Origin: an uncultured Bacilli bacterium
GTDB taxonomy: Bacteria; Bacillota_I; Bacilli_A; RF39; UBA660
Assembly (NCBI GenBank): GCA_947589105.1
Contig: CANQBL010000003.1
Location: 1-64,000, forward strand
Length of the DNA: 64,000 nt
Direction: 5' to 3'
The translations under genes and the position numbers were made by a program. Each line of letters begins with the position of its first letter. The first letter of the stretch is position 1. A model generated the notes under the pieces. That model was not told where the DNA came from. It did not search any database and saw only the letters and a list, made by a program, of their open reading frames with translations. This document shows positions 39,581 through 50,258 of the stretch, piece after piece.

Positions 39581-39647
39581 AACTCTTATTATTAAGTTTT
39601 TATTACATAAATAATATGTTATTATATTGTAATAAGAGGTGTTATTA

Positions 39648-40769
39648 ATGATTAAAGTTGGAGTTATTGCAGAATATAATCCTTTTCATAATGGCCATTT
39701 ATATCATTTAAACAAAGTTAAAGAAATGTTTAAGGATAGCTATTTAATACTTGTTTTAGCAGGAAACTTTACCCAAAGAGCAGAAGCTTCCATAATAAAT
39801 AAATGGGATAAGACAAAAATAGCATTAGATTACGGTTTTGATTTAATTGTTGAACTTCCGTTTAACATTGCCACATCTTCTGCTAGTACATATGCAAAAG
39901 GAGCTATCCAAATATTAAATAAATTAAAATGTGATTACTTAGTATTTGGATCAGAAACAAATGATGTAAACTTACTTAAAGAAATTGTAAATAAAACTGA
40001 AAATAATATAAACTATCAAAATAAAATAAAATACTATTTAGATAAAGGAATTAACTATCCTAAGTCATGTTCTTTAGCTTTAAAGGATTTAATTAACGTA
40101 ACAATTGATAAACCAAATGATGTATTAGCATTAGAATACGTAAGGCAAATAATTAAAACCAATAGTAAAATAAAGCCAATAAGTATTAAAAGAACCAATG
40201 ATTATCATGAAGAAGAAATTAATAATAAAATAACTAGCGCTACTTCAATAAGAAAAAATTTAAGTAATAAAAACTTGATTAAAGATACCATGCCAAAAAA
40301 TGTTTTAAAACTAATTAATAACATATCTACTAATGATTTATTTAATTACTTAAAATATGAAATATTAACAAGTGATAATCTAAACGAAATACTAGACGTT
40401 GATGAAGGAATAGAAAACAAATTAAAAAAAGAAATACTAAATTCAAATAATATTGAAGAATTAATTTCAAATATAAAATCAAAAAGATATTCTTATAATA
40501 AAATAAAAAGGATGCTTTTACATATCTTAACTAAAACAAAAAAAGATTATAATAAAAATATAAATTATATAAGAGTTTTAGGAATAACTAATAATGGAAC
40601 AAAAATACTTAAAAAAATAAAAAAACAAATAGATATTCCTATTATTACAAAGTTCAAAAAAGAATATGCTAATCTTTTTAAAGATGATATAAAAGCAAAC
40701 TTAGTTTATGCTTTAATAACAAATTATGATATTAATGAAGAATATAAAACAAGTATAAAAAAGATTTAA
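39648..40769 (+). CDS. tmcAL: tRNA(Met) cytidine acetate ligase TmcAL
   Basis: MIKVGVIAEYNPFHNGHLYHL, GNFTQRAEASIINKW, ELPFNIATSSASTYAKGAI. Confidence 0.94.
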   Translation: MIKVGVIAEYNPFHNGHLYHLNKVKEMFKDSYLILVLAGNFTQRAEASIINKWDKTKIALDYGFDLIVELPFNIATSSASTYAKGAIQILNKLKCDYLVFGSETNDVNLLKEIVNKTENNINYQNKIKYYLDKGINYPKSCSLALKDLINVTIDKPNDVLALEYVRQIIKTNSKIKPISIKRTNDYHEEEINNKITSATSIRKNLSNKNLIKDTMPKNVLKLINNISTNDLFNYLKYEILTSDNLNEILDVDEGIENKLKKEILNSNNIEELISNIKSKRYSYNKIKRMLLHILTKTKKDYNKNINYIRVLGITNNGTKILKKIKKQIDIPIITKFKKEYANLFKDDIKANLVYALITNYDINEEYKTSIKKI

Positions 40770-40795
40770 GAAACTCTTAAATCTTTTTTTCTTTT
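40761..40795. terminator. bidirectional terminator
   Basis: AAAGATTTAAGA-aact-CTTAAATCTTT. Confidence 0.75.
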
Positions 40796-41146
40796 TTAAT
40801 CTCTAGCCTTAAATATCATTGTTAAAATAAAACCAAATACTATTGCCGCTACTATTCCAACAGAAGTTAAACTAAACATTCCTCCTAAAAGGCCTAAAAG
40901 ACCTTTATCTTCCGCAGCTTTTAAAGCTCCATGGATTAATGAATGTCCAAAACTAGTTATTGGAACGCAAGCTCCAGCCCCAAACCATTTTATAAACTTA
41001 TCATATAATCCAAACGAATCTAAAAAAGCTCCAATAACAACAAATAAACCCGTTACATGTCCTGGTGTAAACGTTGTGTTATCTAGTATTATTTGTCCTA
41101 TTAAACAAACTAATCCACAAAATATAAATGAATATAAAAATATCAT
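40796..41146 (-). CDS. spoVAE: stage V sporulation protein AE
   Basis: TPGHVTGLFVVIGAFLDSFGLYDKFIKWFGAGACVPITSFGHSLIHGA. Confidence 0.94.
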   Translation of the reverse strand: MIFLYSFIFCGLVCLIGQIILDNTTFTPGHVTGLFVVIGAFLDSFGLYDKFIKWFGAGACVPITSFGHSLIHGALKAAEDKGLLGLLGGMFSLTSVGIVAAIVFGFILTMIFKARD

Positions 41147-42138
41147 TTTGCCACCTCCAACGAAACCGCATGAGAAATAGACGGAATAGATAATTTTTGA
41201 TTATTCATAGTTGGACTCATAAGCGCTCCAGTAGCAACTAAAAGCACCCTTTTTAAGTTACCAGTTTTCATTTTGTTTAAAATATCCGTATACGTAACAA
41301 GCGCTAGACAAGCTGGTCCACTACCTCCAGCTTTTACTTGTTCTTGATTTTTTCTATCATATATAATACAAGCTGAATCCTCATGTTTATTTTTTAGATC
41401 AATGTCATATGTTTCTTTCATATACTCTTTTAATATTTCTTTTCCATACACTCCTAAGTCTCCAGTTAAAATAATATCATAATCATCTATGGTAGTATTT
41501 GTTTCAATTAGATGTTCATATATTGTTCTAGCAGCTGATGGGGCCATAACAGAACCCATATCATAAACATCAGTTACCCCTAAATCAGTTGTGGTACCAA
41601 TTGATACAGACTTTACTTTTATATCAGTTTTTTCATTTGTAACAACCGCTGAGGCTGCTCCAGTTACAGTAAAAGTAGATCTTTTTGGTTTAGGACAACC
41701 ATATTCTACTGGATTTCTAAATTGTCTTTCAGCAGTCATATTATGAGATGAAACATTTAATAAAATATTTTTTATTTCTTTATTTTGAAGCAAGCTACCC
41801 GCAACTATAAACTCTTCACACATAGATGCACAAGCATTATATAATCCTATATATGGTCTATTAAACTTAACAGAAGAATAAGAATTAGCCGTAACCTGGT
41901 TTGATAAATCAGCCCCTATTATAACATCAATATCATTTATCTTTAAATTTTCCTTATCAAGAGCTATTTTAACAGAGTCCTCTATCATCTTCATTTCAGC
42001 CTGCTCAAAAGTTTTACAACCAATATAATAATCATCATAAGTTTTATCATATAATTTTCCAAAATTACCTTCTTTTTCATCCTTACAAGCAACCGTAGCA
42101 GCTACTTTTAAGTATACGTTATCAAAGTTAATAGTCAT
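41143..42138 (-). CDS. spoVAD: stage V sporulation protein AD
   Basis: thiolase-like fold motifs NRPYIGLYNACASMCEEF, FRNPVEYGCPKPKRSTFTVTGA. Confidence 0.95.
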   Translation of the reverse strand: MTINFDNVYLKVAATVACKDEKEGNFGKLYDKTYDDYYIGCKTFEQAEMKMIEDSVKIALDKENLKINDIDVIIGADLSNQVTANSYSSVKFNRPYIGLYNACASMCEEFIVAGSLLQNKEIKNILLNVSSHNMTAERQFRNPVEYGCPKPKRSTFTVTGAASAVVTNEKTDIKVKSVSIGTTTDLGVTDVYDMGSVMAPSAARTIYEHLIETNTTIDDYDIILTGDLGVYGKEILKEYMKETYDIDLKNKHEDSACIIYDRKNQEQVKAGGSGPACLALVTYTDILNKMKTGNLKRVLLVATGALMSPTMNNQKLSIPSISHAVSLEVAK

Positions 42139-42141
42139 ATT

Positions 42142-42582
42142 TTACCCTCCAAAAAATAAGTACCTAATAGTACCAAATATATAAGCAGATACTACCCCAT
42201 ATAAGATTACACTACCAGTTAATTTAAAAGCATTAGCACCAATTCCAGTAATTAATCCTTCTTTTTTATAATCAATCATACTAGATGTCATAGCATGAGC
42301 AAACCCAGTTATAGGAACAATTAAACCAGCCTTTGCCTTGCTAACTAAATTATCAAAAAAACCAAGAGCTGTACAAACTGATGCAATAAAAATAAGAATA
42401 ACAATCATTATTGACGTTGCGTCCTTATTTGGAACATTAAACTCTTTTTCTAATACAAAAACTATTATTTCCCCAATTAAGCCAATTAAACCACCTATTA
42501 TAAAAGCAGTTATACCATTTTTTAACTTATCTTCTTTTGGAACAATTCTATCAGTTATTTCTTTATACCTTTCTTTATTCAT
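42142..42582 (-). CDS. spoVAC: stage V sporulation protein AC
   Basis: FIIGGLIGLIGEII, KAGLIVPITGFAHAMTSSMIDYKKEGLITGIGANAFKLTGSVILYG. Confidence 0.94.
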   Translation of the reverse strand: MNKERYKEITDRIVPKEDKLKNGITAFIIGGLIGLIGEIIVFVLEKEFNVPNKDATSIMIVILIFIASVCTALGFFDNLVSKAKAGLIVPITGFAHAMTSSMIDYKKEGLITGIGANAFKLTGSVILYGVVSAYIFGTIRYLFFGG

Positions 42583-42644
42583 TTTTATCACCAATATTAA
42601 TATGAAAAAAAGATTAGTAATTTATACCAATCTTTTTAATAATT

Positions 42645-43373
42645 TTATCTTACTTTAGCTTTTTTTATTTTAAATACTTCATTAGGAAGTTCTTTTGATT
42701 CATCTTTATCAACATACTTAACAGCATTTTGATATATCATATCTATTTTTTCTTCATTAGTTAATTGATTTTTATCTAGATTTTTATATTTATCTATTAT
42801 AGTTTTATATCTTTCTTTAGCCTCGGCATCATCTTTAGCAGTTGCTATTTGTTCCATGTCATTTTCATGTTCATCACTTTCTAATGAATTATAGTTACAA
42901 GCAACAATACTTAAGTAGTATAAAATCCAATATGACTTTGCATTTGATATTAAATCCATATCTTTTTCATGATGATCACTGTTTAATGAATCAGGGTCAC
43001 AAGCAACATCACTTAAGAATTTTGCAAACTTATCCGTCTTAGCTTTTGATACTCGTTCCATATCTTTTGCATGATGTTTACTGTTTAATGAATCAAAGTT
43101 ACAAGCAACATTACATAAACAGTCTGCAATATAATCTGTTTTTGCATTTGATATTAAATCTATATCTTGTAAGTAATAATCACTTTCTAGTAAATTAATT
43201 AATAACCTTTTATGTTTTATTATTGATTTTGTTAATTTAACATCCAATTTTATAAAATTATCAATTTCTTTATTAGTTAGCTCTTTAAACCATTTTCCAA
43301 CATCTTTAATTTCATCCCATAACTTATATTTTTCTATTTGTTTTATTATTTTTTCTAACTCTGTTATCTTCAT
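42645..43373 (-). CDS. hypothetical protein with four about 33-aa tandem repeats
   Basis: LNSxHHxKDMxxISxAKTDxxAxxLxxVACxxDS repeats. Confidence 0.7.
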   Translation of the reverse strand: MKITELEKIIKQIEKYKLWDEIKDVGKWFKELTNKEIDNFIKLDVKLTKSIIKHKRLLINLLESDYYLQDIDLISNAKTDYIADCLCNVACNFDSLNSKHHAKDMERVSKAKTDKFAKFLSDVACDPDSLNSDHHEKDMDLISNAKSYWILYYLSIVACNYNSLESDEHENDMEQIATAKDDAEAKERYKTIIDKYKNLDKNQLTNEEKIDMIYQNAVKYVDKDESKELPNEVFKIKKAKVR

Positions 43374-43447
43374 ATTAGTTTCTCCTTTTCAATTATTATA
43401 CTTATTTTATATTTTTTTTCAAGAAAAAAAGCTTATTAAATAAGCTT

Positions 43448-44224
43448 TTAACCAATTATAAATTCTAATAAAACAGGGCCTAATATAATAAGTAAGATAA
43501 GCGGTATAAAAAACAGAACAGAAAATATACTTATTTTATTTGGAATTTTATTTATTTGAGCTTTTATGTCCATAATTTGTTTATCTTTTAGAAAATCTAG
43601 CTGATTATACATAGTTTCTATAATACTGTTACCAAATAAATTAGATTGTTCCATATTTAAAATAATATTATTTATTGTTAAACTAGGTATTCTAAGACTC
43701 ATTAAAGATAAAGCTTCTGTTAATGATTTACCAAAATTAACTTGTTTTAGAGTTTCTTTAAATTCATCTGATATTTCAGAATCTATGTATTTGCAAGCCA
43801 TTTTTATAGCATTTTCTAAATTTCTACCTGATTCTAGTGCTAAAGTTAATACTTCAAAATAATAATATGCCTCATTATTTAATTTAGCTTCCCTTTTTTT
43901 AAGTGGTTTATCTAGCATTAAGTAATTAACTAGAAAGTACCATAAAACGGTTATTATTGGTGCTAAAATAGCTCCTGAATCAACAAATAAAAATACTATG
44001 AAAAATACTAAAATAGATGTATAAAGTCTTAAGTTCATAAAATATTCTAAAGTAAACTTTTTAGATACACCAAATAAATTTATTTTTGCCTCGGTTTTTT
44101 TTATGTCTTTTTCTCGATATATACGATATATAAATGAACTTTTTTCTTTCATAATCAAAACCTCACCTTCATAATACGATTTACAACATAAGCATAAATA
44201 GCATATGTAAATATTATTATACAA
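43448..44224 (-). CDS. tadC: type II secretion F/TadC-like protein
   Basis: T2SSF-type membrane protein after tadB; ALESGRNLENAIKMA. Confidence 0.85.
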   Translation of the reverse strand: MYNNIYICYLCLCCKSYYEGEVLIMKEKSSFIYRIYREKDIKKTEAKINLFGVSKKFTLEYFMNLRLYTSILVFFIVFLFVDSGAILAPIITVLWYFLVNYLMLDKPLKKREAKLNNEAYYYFEVLTLALESGRNLENAIKMACKYIDSEISDEFKETLKQVNFGKSLTEALSLMSLRIPSLTINNIILNMEQSNLFGNSIIETMYNQLDFLKDKQIMDIKAQINKIPNKISIFSVLFFIPLILLIILGPVLLEFIIG

Positions 44225-45156
44225 AGAAGAAGATTTCCTAAAGTTGTGTTAAAAAGAGGTTCAAAATAATCTGGTTGTAAAAATGTTATAAATATAACAA
44301 AAATAAATGGCATAAATAATAATATTTTACTTATTAAAGAAGCACTTGAGGTAAGGGATTTCATTTCCTGTTTTAATTTTCTTTTATTAAATAGCATTTT
44401 TTCAATAGACGAGAAAACCTTAATAATATTACCTCCTGTTTTATTTAAAATACTTAAAGAAGAGGTAATATAATTTACTTCCTCAGAATCTACCCTTTTA
44501 CTAAAACGATCAAAAACCACATCTAAAGATAAACCATAACTTATTTCCAAGTGCATTTTTTTAAATTCTTGTTTAATAGGACCCTTTAATTCTTGTGCTA
44601 CGATTTCTATTGCTTGCATCGTACTCCTTCCAGATCTAAATGCATTATTCATTATTATAATAGCATTTAATAATTCTTGTTCAACTTGTCTTTTTTTTAT
44701 GTAGTCAGAAAATTTAAAATATATATCAATAAGGAAAAATCCAAGTAATCCTGAAAATAAAATATCAAAAAGACTAGGTATAAAACCTTCTATTATTCTT
44801 GCAAATGAAATTATAAATATAAAAAATATACAAATTAAAAACTTATTACTTATATAGTCCATTGCTGATACGTCTTTTACATTATCATAAGAAATATACT
44901 TATTATATTTATATGAATACTTTACCATAACTTTAGATTTTTTTAGCACACCACTTAGTTTAGAAACTAATTTAAAGTATTTATTATATAGTAAATCAAA
45001 GAAAGAAACTCTATTATTATTAATTGATTCAATACTATACTTTGATATTCTACGTTCTATTTTAAGTGATTTATTATAAATTATTAAATAGAAAATAATA
45101 AAAGCTAAAACAATCATAATTAAGGTTTGAATAATAAAAACGTTCATTAAATTCAC
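44155..45156 (-). CDS. tadB: type II secretion F/TadB-like protein
   Basis: AFRSGRSTMQAIEIVAQELKGPIKQEFKKMHLEISYGLSLD. Confidence 0.88.
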   Translation of the reverse strand: MNLMNVFIIQTLIMIVLAFIIFYLIIYNKSLKIERRISKYSIESINNNRVSFFDLLYNKYFKLVSKLSGVLKKSKVMVKYSYKYNKYISYDNVKDVSAMDYISNKFLICIFFIFIISFARIIEGFIPSLFDILFSGLLGFFLIDIYFKFSDYIKKRQVEQELLNAIIIMNNAFRSGRSTMQAIEIVAQELKGPIKQEFKKMHLEISYGLSLDVVFDRFSKRVDSEEVNYITSSLSILNKTGGNIIKVFSSIEKMLFNKRKLKQEMKSLTSSASLISKILLFMPFIFVIFITFLQPDYFEPLFNTTLGNLLLCIIIFTYAIYAYVVNRIMKVRF

Positions 45157-45164
45157 CTTCTTTT

Positions 45165-46499
45165 TTATTTTTTAAAATCAAATATATCTTCTATATCATT
45201 AATTCCCTTACTTTTAATTTTTTTATAAACATTTGGAATTCGTTTTTTCAAATCAAAAGCACCATTAACTTCCCCTGTTTCGGTAAGTCCTGTTTGTTTA
45301 AAATTGAAAATTTCTTTAAGTTCTATTACATCATCTTTAAACCCATCTACTTCACATATACTAGTTACTTTTCTTCTACCATCAGATAGCCTAGATACAT
45401 TAACAACTAAATCTATTGCGTTTTCTATATATTCACGAATAGCTTTAATAGGAATATCCATTCCTGCCATTAATACTAATGTTTCTAGCCTATTTAATGC
45501 ATCTGTTGGACTATTAGCATGCATCGTTGTTAAAGACCCATCATGCCCAGTATTCATCGCTTGAAGCATATCAAAAGCTTCTTTACCACGTACTTCACCT
45601 ACAATAATTCTATCAGGTCTCATACGAAGAGAATTTATAACTAAATCACGAATGGTTACTTCACCGGTTCCCTCATAGTTTACAAGTCTAGTTTCAAGCC
45701 CAATAACATGTGATTGCTTAAGTCTTAACTCCGCAGCATCTTCAATTGTTATAATACGTTCATGATCTCCAATAAAACCAGATAATGCATTTAGTAACGT
45801 TGTTTTACCACTACCTGTTCCTCCACATATTATAATGTTTAATTTTGCTTTTACTGAAGCATTTAAAAACCTTGCCATATAAGGTGTCATTGCACCAGTT
45901 CTTAAAAAATCATCAATGGTTTGCATATCACGTCTAAATTTTCTAATTGTAACAACTGGTCCTTTTAATGATAAAGGAGGTATTACAGCATTTAATCTTG
46001 AACCATCTTCTAATCTTGCATCTACCATTGGATTTGCAGTATCAATCGTTCTTCCTAATGGTTGAACAATTTTTTGAATGGTTCTTATAATATGCTCATC
46101 ATTTATAAATGAAACAGAATCATCTTTACTTATTTGTCCATCTATTTCAACATATACTTCGTTTTTACCATTTACCATTATTTCAGTAATATTAGGATCT
46201 TCTAATAACTCAGTAATAGGTCCATAACCATTTATCTCATTATCAATAAGATTAAAAATATGACTTCTTTCTAAATTAGTTAAATCATAACCTAATAAAG
46301 CTTTATCAATCTCATCGTTTATGTATTCATGAAGTAATTTATTATCTGGAATTTTATCATCTATTAAATTTGATATTATAGTATTTCTTAAATTATCTAA
46401 AAGTTCTTTATCTTTAAATATTTCATAATCTGCAACTGGTTTAGCAACAACTTTTTCTTCTTTTATATCAAAAGCATCAAGTAATTTTTTTCTAGCCAT
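45165..46499 (-). CDS. cpaF: CpaF/TadA family secretion ATPase
   Basis: [60 protein letters not shown]. Confidence 0.95.
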   Translation of the reverse strand: MARKKLLDAFDIKEEKVVAKPVADYEIFKDKELLDNLRNTIISNLIDDKIPDNKLLHEYINDEIDKALLGYDLTNLERSHIFNLIDNEINGYGPITELLEDPNITEIMVNGKNEVYVEIDGQISKDDSVSFINDEHIIRTIQKIVQPLGRTIDTANPMVDARLEDGSRLNAVIPPLSLKGPVVTIRKFRRDMQTIDDFLRTGAMTPYMARFLNASVKAKLNIIICGGTGSGKTTLLNALSGFIGDHERIITIEDAAELRLKQSHVIGLETRLVNYEGTGEVTIRDLVINSLRMRPDRIIVGEVRGKEAFDMLQAMNTGHDGSLTTMHANSPTDALNRLETLVLMAGMDIPIKAIREYIENAIDLVVNVSRLSDGRRKVTSICEVDGFKDDVIELKEIFNFKQTGLTETGEVNGAFDLKKRIPNVYKKIKSKGINDIEDIFDFKK

Positions 46500-46500
46500 T

Positions 46501-47280
46501 TTATTTTACCTCCTTAGCTTTAGCATTATTATTTAATAATGCCGTTGCAAGTTTAGTAAGTTTCATAATATCTGCTTTCTTAGAAGCTCTTATTTTCTTA
46601 TTAAGAGTTAAAATTTCCCCATTTATTACGTATTTATCAATATCTTTAATATAAAAAGAATTATCTATCGTATAATCAATATTATGCTTTATTATATTTT
46701 TTACATCAAACAAAGAAAAATAATCTTTACCAGTATCTTTTGATGAATTAAACACAACTTTATAATTATCTATTTCTGTATCCTCAAAAATAGCAATCAT
46801 ACTTCTTGCATTTTTTAAATCAACCGGATCATTAGTAACCATGAAAAGGGTATTATCACTTTTATCTATCGCTGATAAAGAAACCGGACTTAAATTATGA
46901 GCGGTATCTATTAAAATAACATCATATTTATAAATACATGAAGTAATTATTAAATTAACATATTTAGAATCTATTTTAAGAGCATTTCTAGGATCCCTAG
47001 GTGCTGATAATACATCTATTTTATCATTATATTTACTTATATAATTACTTATATCCTCAAACCTGTTATTACTAATATCATCAACTGCATTATATATGGT
47101 TTTATCAACCGACACGTTTAAACTTAAAGCTATACCACCACTATTTAAGTCTAAATCTACAATAAGTACCTTTTTATCCATTAAACTATATATTCCTGCA
47201 AGATTAATTGTAGTAGTGGTTTTTCCAACCCCTCCCTTACAAGAAAAAATCGTTATTATTTTTGCGGCTTCTTTTTTCAT
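46501..47280 (-). CDS. CpaE/TadZ-like MinD/ParA-family ATPase
   Basis: CKGGVGKTTTTINLAG, VDLDLNSGGIALSL. Confidence 0.88.
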   Translation of the reverse strand: MKKEAAKIITIFSCKGGVGKTTTTINLAGIYSLMDKKVLIVDLDLNSGGIALSLNVSVDKTIYNAVDDISNNRFEDISNYISKYNDKIDVLSAPRDPRNALKIDSKYVNLIITSCIYKYDVILIDTAHNLSPVSLSAIDKSDNTLFMVTNDPVDLKNARSMIAIFEDTEIDNYKVVFNSSKDTGKDYFSLFDVKNIIKHNIDYTIDNSFYIKDIDKYVINGEILTLNKKIRASKKADIMKLTKLATALLNNNAKAKEVK

Positions 47281-47675
47281 TTTGCACCTTCTTCTATAAT
47301 TATTCTTTCTTCAGCCATTCTACCAACATATGAACTTTTTTCTTTATATAATTTTTTACCAACTATGCCTTTAAAAAAGCCCTTAGTTGTTTTTTTTAAA
47401 TCTACTTTTATAACTTTATTTACAGTATCTATATCAATTTTATAATCATCTATTTCAGAATCATTTTTATATATTAAATTCACCATTTCATTATATGGTG
47501 CTTGTTCAATATGCATCATACCATATCTTACTACCATCTTGTTTAATTCATTAAGTTTTCCTTTATTATACTTTACAAATCCAAGTTCAATTCCTAAAGT
47601 ACCAAGCATTATAAAAAGGGGTAAAAAAACAACAAAAATGCTAAGAGTTTGACCATGATTTGATAATCTATTCAT
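47277..47675 (-). CDS. TadE/TadG-like pilus protein
   Basis: N-terminal hydrophobic helix NHGQTLSIFVVFLPLFIMLGTLGIELGF; in tad operon. Confidence 0.7.
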   Translation of the reverse strand: MNRLSNHGQTLSIFVVFLPLFIMLGTLGIELGFVKYNKGKLNELNKMVVRYGMMHIEQAPYNEMVNLIYKNDSEIDDYKIDIDTVNKVIKVDLKKTTKGFFKGIVGKKLYKEKSSYVGRMAEERIIIEEGAK

Positions 47676-48018
47676 TTTTTATCACCCTTAAAACAGATAC
47701 GTTAAATAAATCATCTTTAATGTAAGATAAACCAGGAGTAATAGGTTTTATTTTATTAGATAAATTAATAGTAACATAATCCCCGTTTGTTATAATTTCT
47801 AGTTTTATATCTTCATTTTCTTTATTATTAATTAAATTTTTTATTTCCTCAGGCGTATTACCATTTTGATAGAACATAACAACATCTGTTGCTTTATTTT
47901 CTAAATCCGTTTTTAAAGATATTATTCGTTCAAAATCAATAAAACAAAAAATAAGAAGTAAAGTTATTGGTAGTATTATAACAAATTCAACAAGTGCTTG
48001 ACCTTTTTTATTCATCAT
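47668..48018 (-). CDS. TadE-like pilus protein
   Basis: NKKGQALVEFVIILPITLLLIFCFIDF. Confidence 0.8.
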   Translation of the reverse strand: MMNKKGQALVEFVIILPITLLLIFCFIDFERIISLKTDLENKATDVVMFYQNGNTPEEIKNLINNKENEDIKLEIITNGDYVTINLSNKIKPITPGLSYIKDDLFNVSVLRVIKNE

Positions 48019-48154
48019 TTATAGACACCCCTATTATCAATGATTATTATAACAAAAAAGATAGAAGAAAACAATTAATTTAAATAGAATTATATAAATT
48101 TTAAATAAAAAAGCTAGAAAACAAAATAAAAATGTTTTCTAGCTTATTTAAATT

Positions 48155-48376
48155 TTAATTCTTTCTTAACTTTTCCATTTTTTCTTTTATTCTTTTTAAT
48201 CTATTACTTTTTTCAAAATCATCTAATATATAATCTTTTCCATCATATACAACTATATCAAGTTCTTTTATTTTTCTTGGTAAATTTTCTTTTTTAACAT
48301 TAATTATTTGGTTATTTTCTATGTTTTCAAGTACTACTATATTTTCCTCTATTTTATCTACGGCAAATTTCGTCAT
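48155..48376 (-). CDS. DUF3006 domain protein
   Basis: AVDKIEENIVVLENIENNQIINVKKENLPRKIKELDIVVYDG; next to ComEC-like MBL protein. Confidence 0.75.
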   Translation of the reverse strand: MTKFAVDKIEENIVVLENIENNQIINVKKENLPRKIKELDIVVYDGKDYILDDFEKSNRLKRIKEKMEKLRKN

Positions 48377-48382
48377 AATCAC

Positions 48383-49366
48383 CTACCCATTCGTATCAGT
48401 TATTACGGTATTAACGGTAATATTACTTCCGTTACTACTCATAATTATTGTTCCTTGCCTATCAGTTCTATATATTTTTATATTTTTATCATTAAGCCTA
48501 TTAATTACAATATCACTTGGATGTTTATATATATTATTTTTTCCAACTGATATTACCGCATATATTGGATTAACTTTATCTATAAACTCTTTTGAAGAAC
48601 TATAGTTAGATCCATGATGAGCAACTTTTAATACATCACTTTTGATATCTTTATTCAAAATTGTTTGTTCAACACTACTTGATGCATCTCCAGTAAATAA
48701 AAATGAATTATTTCCATGAATTACTTTAACAATAATTGATGTATCATTTAAATTATTATTTTCTTCTCCTACGTATAATACTTTTATTATACTATCGCTA
48801 AAAGAAAATTCCTCATCAATTCTAACAGTATCATACATCATGTTTTTATTACTAAGAGCATCTAATACATCTTCGAAAGTTTTGGTAACTGCTACTTTAT
48901 CAGGCATAAAAAATTTATCTATTTCAAAATTATTAATGATATCATCCATGCCACCAATATGATCTTCATGAGCATGAGTTGCTATAACATAATCAAATTT
49001 ACTTACATTATTTTCTTTTAAGTAATTAACTAGTTTAACCCCATCTTCATTATTTCCAGCGTCAATTAACATATTATGATCACCGCTTTTAATTAAAATA
49101 GCATCAGCTTGACCAACATCTATAAAATATACTGTTAAATTACTATTTGAAAAATCTTCATCAACGTTATTACTTATTTCAGATATGTTTTTCGAAGTCT
49201 TATATACATTTCCTTTTAGTTCATTAAAAGAATTCGTATCAAATACTAAATAAATAATAATAAATAGCGCAATTATTATTTTTAACCAATTTTTTCTTAA
49301 CTTCTTATTCATATACATACCTCTATTTATATAAATTATTATATCATTTTTAATTATATTAGTCAT
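48383..49366 (-). CDS. ComEC/Rec2-like metallo-beta-lactamase fold protein
   Basis: YFIDVGQADAILIKSGDHNMLIDAGN, THAHEDHIGG, VAHHGSNYSSS. Confidence 0.9.
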   Translation of the reverse strand: MTNIIKNDIIIYINRGMYMNKKLRKNWLKIIIALFIIIYLVFDTNSFNELKGNVYKTSKNISEISNNVDEDFSNSNLTVYFIDVGQADAILIKSGDHNMLIDAGNNEDGVKLVNYLKENNVSKFDYVIATHAHEDHIGGMDDIINNFEIDKFFMPDKVAVTKTFEDVLDALSNKNMMYDTVRIDEEFSFSDSIIKVLYVGEENNNLNDTSIIVKVIHGNNSFLFTGDASSSVEQTILNKDIKSDVLKVAHHGSNYSSSKEFIDKVNPIYAVISVGKNNIYKHPSDIVINRLNDKNIKIYRTDRQGTIIMSSNGSNITVNTVITDTNG

Positions 49367-49393
49367 TAAAAAACAAAATAAAAAAAGCTTTAA

Positions 49394-49600
49394 CTAAGCT
49401 TCTTCTTTCTTTATTACTTCTTTTCCTTTGTAATTACCACATTCTGGGCATACTCTATGTGATCTTATCATTTCACCACATTTAGGACATTTTACTGTTC
49501 CGTTTGCTTCAATTTTATAGTGAGTACGACGCATTCTCTTTCTTGTCTTACTTACCTTTCTGAATGGAACTGCAAATAATTGGATATCCAACTTTAACAT
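49394..49600 (-). CDS. rpmF: 50S ribosomal protein L32 with Prp-type N-terminal extension
   Basis: [34 protein letters not shown]...[32 protein letters not shown] before ATG. Confidence 0.95.
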   Translation of the reverse strand: MLKLDIQLFAVPFRKVSKTRKRMRRTHYKIEANGTVKCPKCGEMIRSHRVCPECGNYKGKEVIKKEEA

Positions 49601-49615
49601 ATTCTCACTCCTTCC

Positions 49616-50098
49616 TTACTCTTTATTAAATTCGCTTAAAGCTTTGAGTCTTGGATCAATTACTTCCTTTTCATTATCATCTTGTGTAATAAGACGCCAA
49701 CCATTACCTTCTAGTTTTTCTTCTTTGGCATCAGGATGAAGAACTCTTAAAGGAACATCCACTAATATATATTGCCATATAATTGGAAAAATTTCAAGTC
49801 TATTTTGAATAATTTGTATCAAATTATTCTCATTTTCATCAATCATTTCCTCGATATCAATATCAAATGGATATTCTACATCTTTTAAAGTTCTAGCACA
49901 AGGAAGTATCATTGTTCCTGTTACGTTTATATTTAATGAAAAATTATCTTCTACATTATAAACGTAACCACTTACCTTAATTGGTGATATTCTTCTTATA
50001 TCAGTACCATTTAATACATCGTTTGGTACTATAATTTCTCCGGATATAGGCATTTCATATAAACCGCCGTAAATTAATTTGGTTAAATCTACGATCAA
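49616..50098 (-). CDS. YceD/DUF177 family protein
   Basis: small ORF upstream of rpmF; SGYVYNVEDNFSLNINVTGTMILPCARTLKDVEYPFDI. Confidence 0.85.
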   Translation of the reverse strand: MIVDLTKLIYGGLYEMPISGEIIVPNDVLNGTDIRRISPIKVSGYVYNVEDNFSLNINVTGTMILPCARTLKDVEYPFDIDIEEMIDENENNLIQIIQNRLEIFPIIWQYILVDVPLRVLHPDAKEEKLEGNGWRLITQDDNEKEVIDPRLKALSEFNKE

Positions 50099-50258
50099 AC
50101 TTATCACCACCGCTTGATAATTATACTATTTTTTTATTATTCATGCAAGATTTATTTTTCTTATTACTTTTTTTAAAATCTTTACAATTAAACTATATGC
50201 ATAATAAATTTTTACATTAAAAAATAACTTTCTTTTAAAAAAAATTAAAGTTTTTACT

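Noticed and set aside
45304-45564. + strand 86-aa ORF
   Set aside because: Antisense to the highly conserved cpaF.
48308-48605. + strand ORFs 48308..48550 and 48321..48605
   Set aside because: Overlap each other and lie antisense to the ComEC-like/DUF3006 genes; hydrophobic AT-rich shadows.
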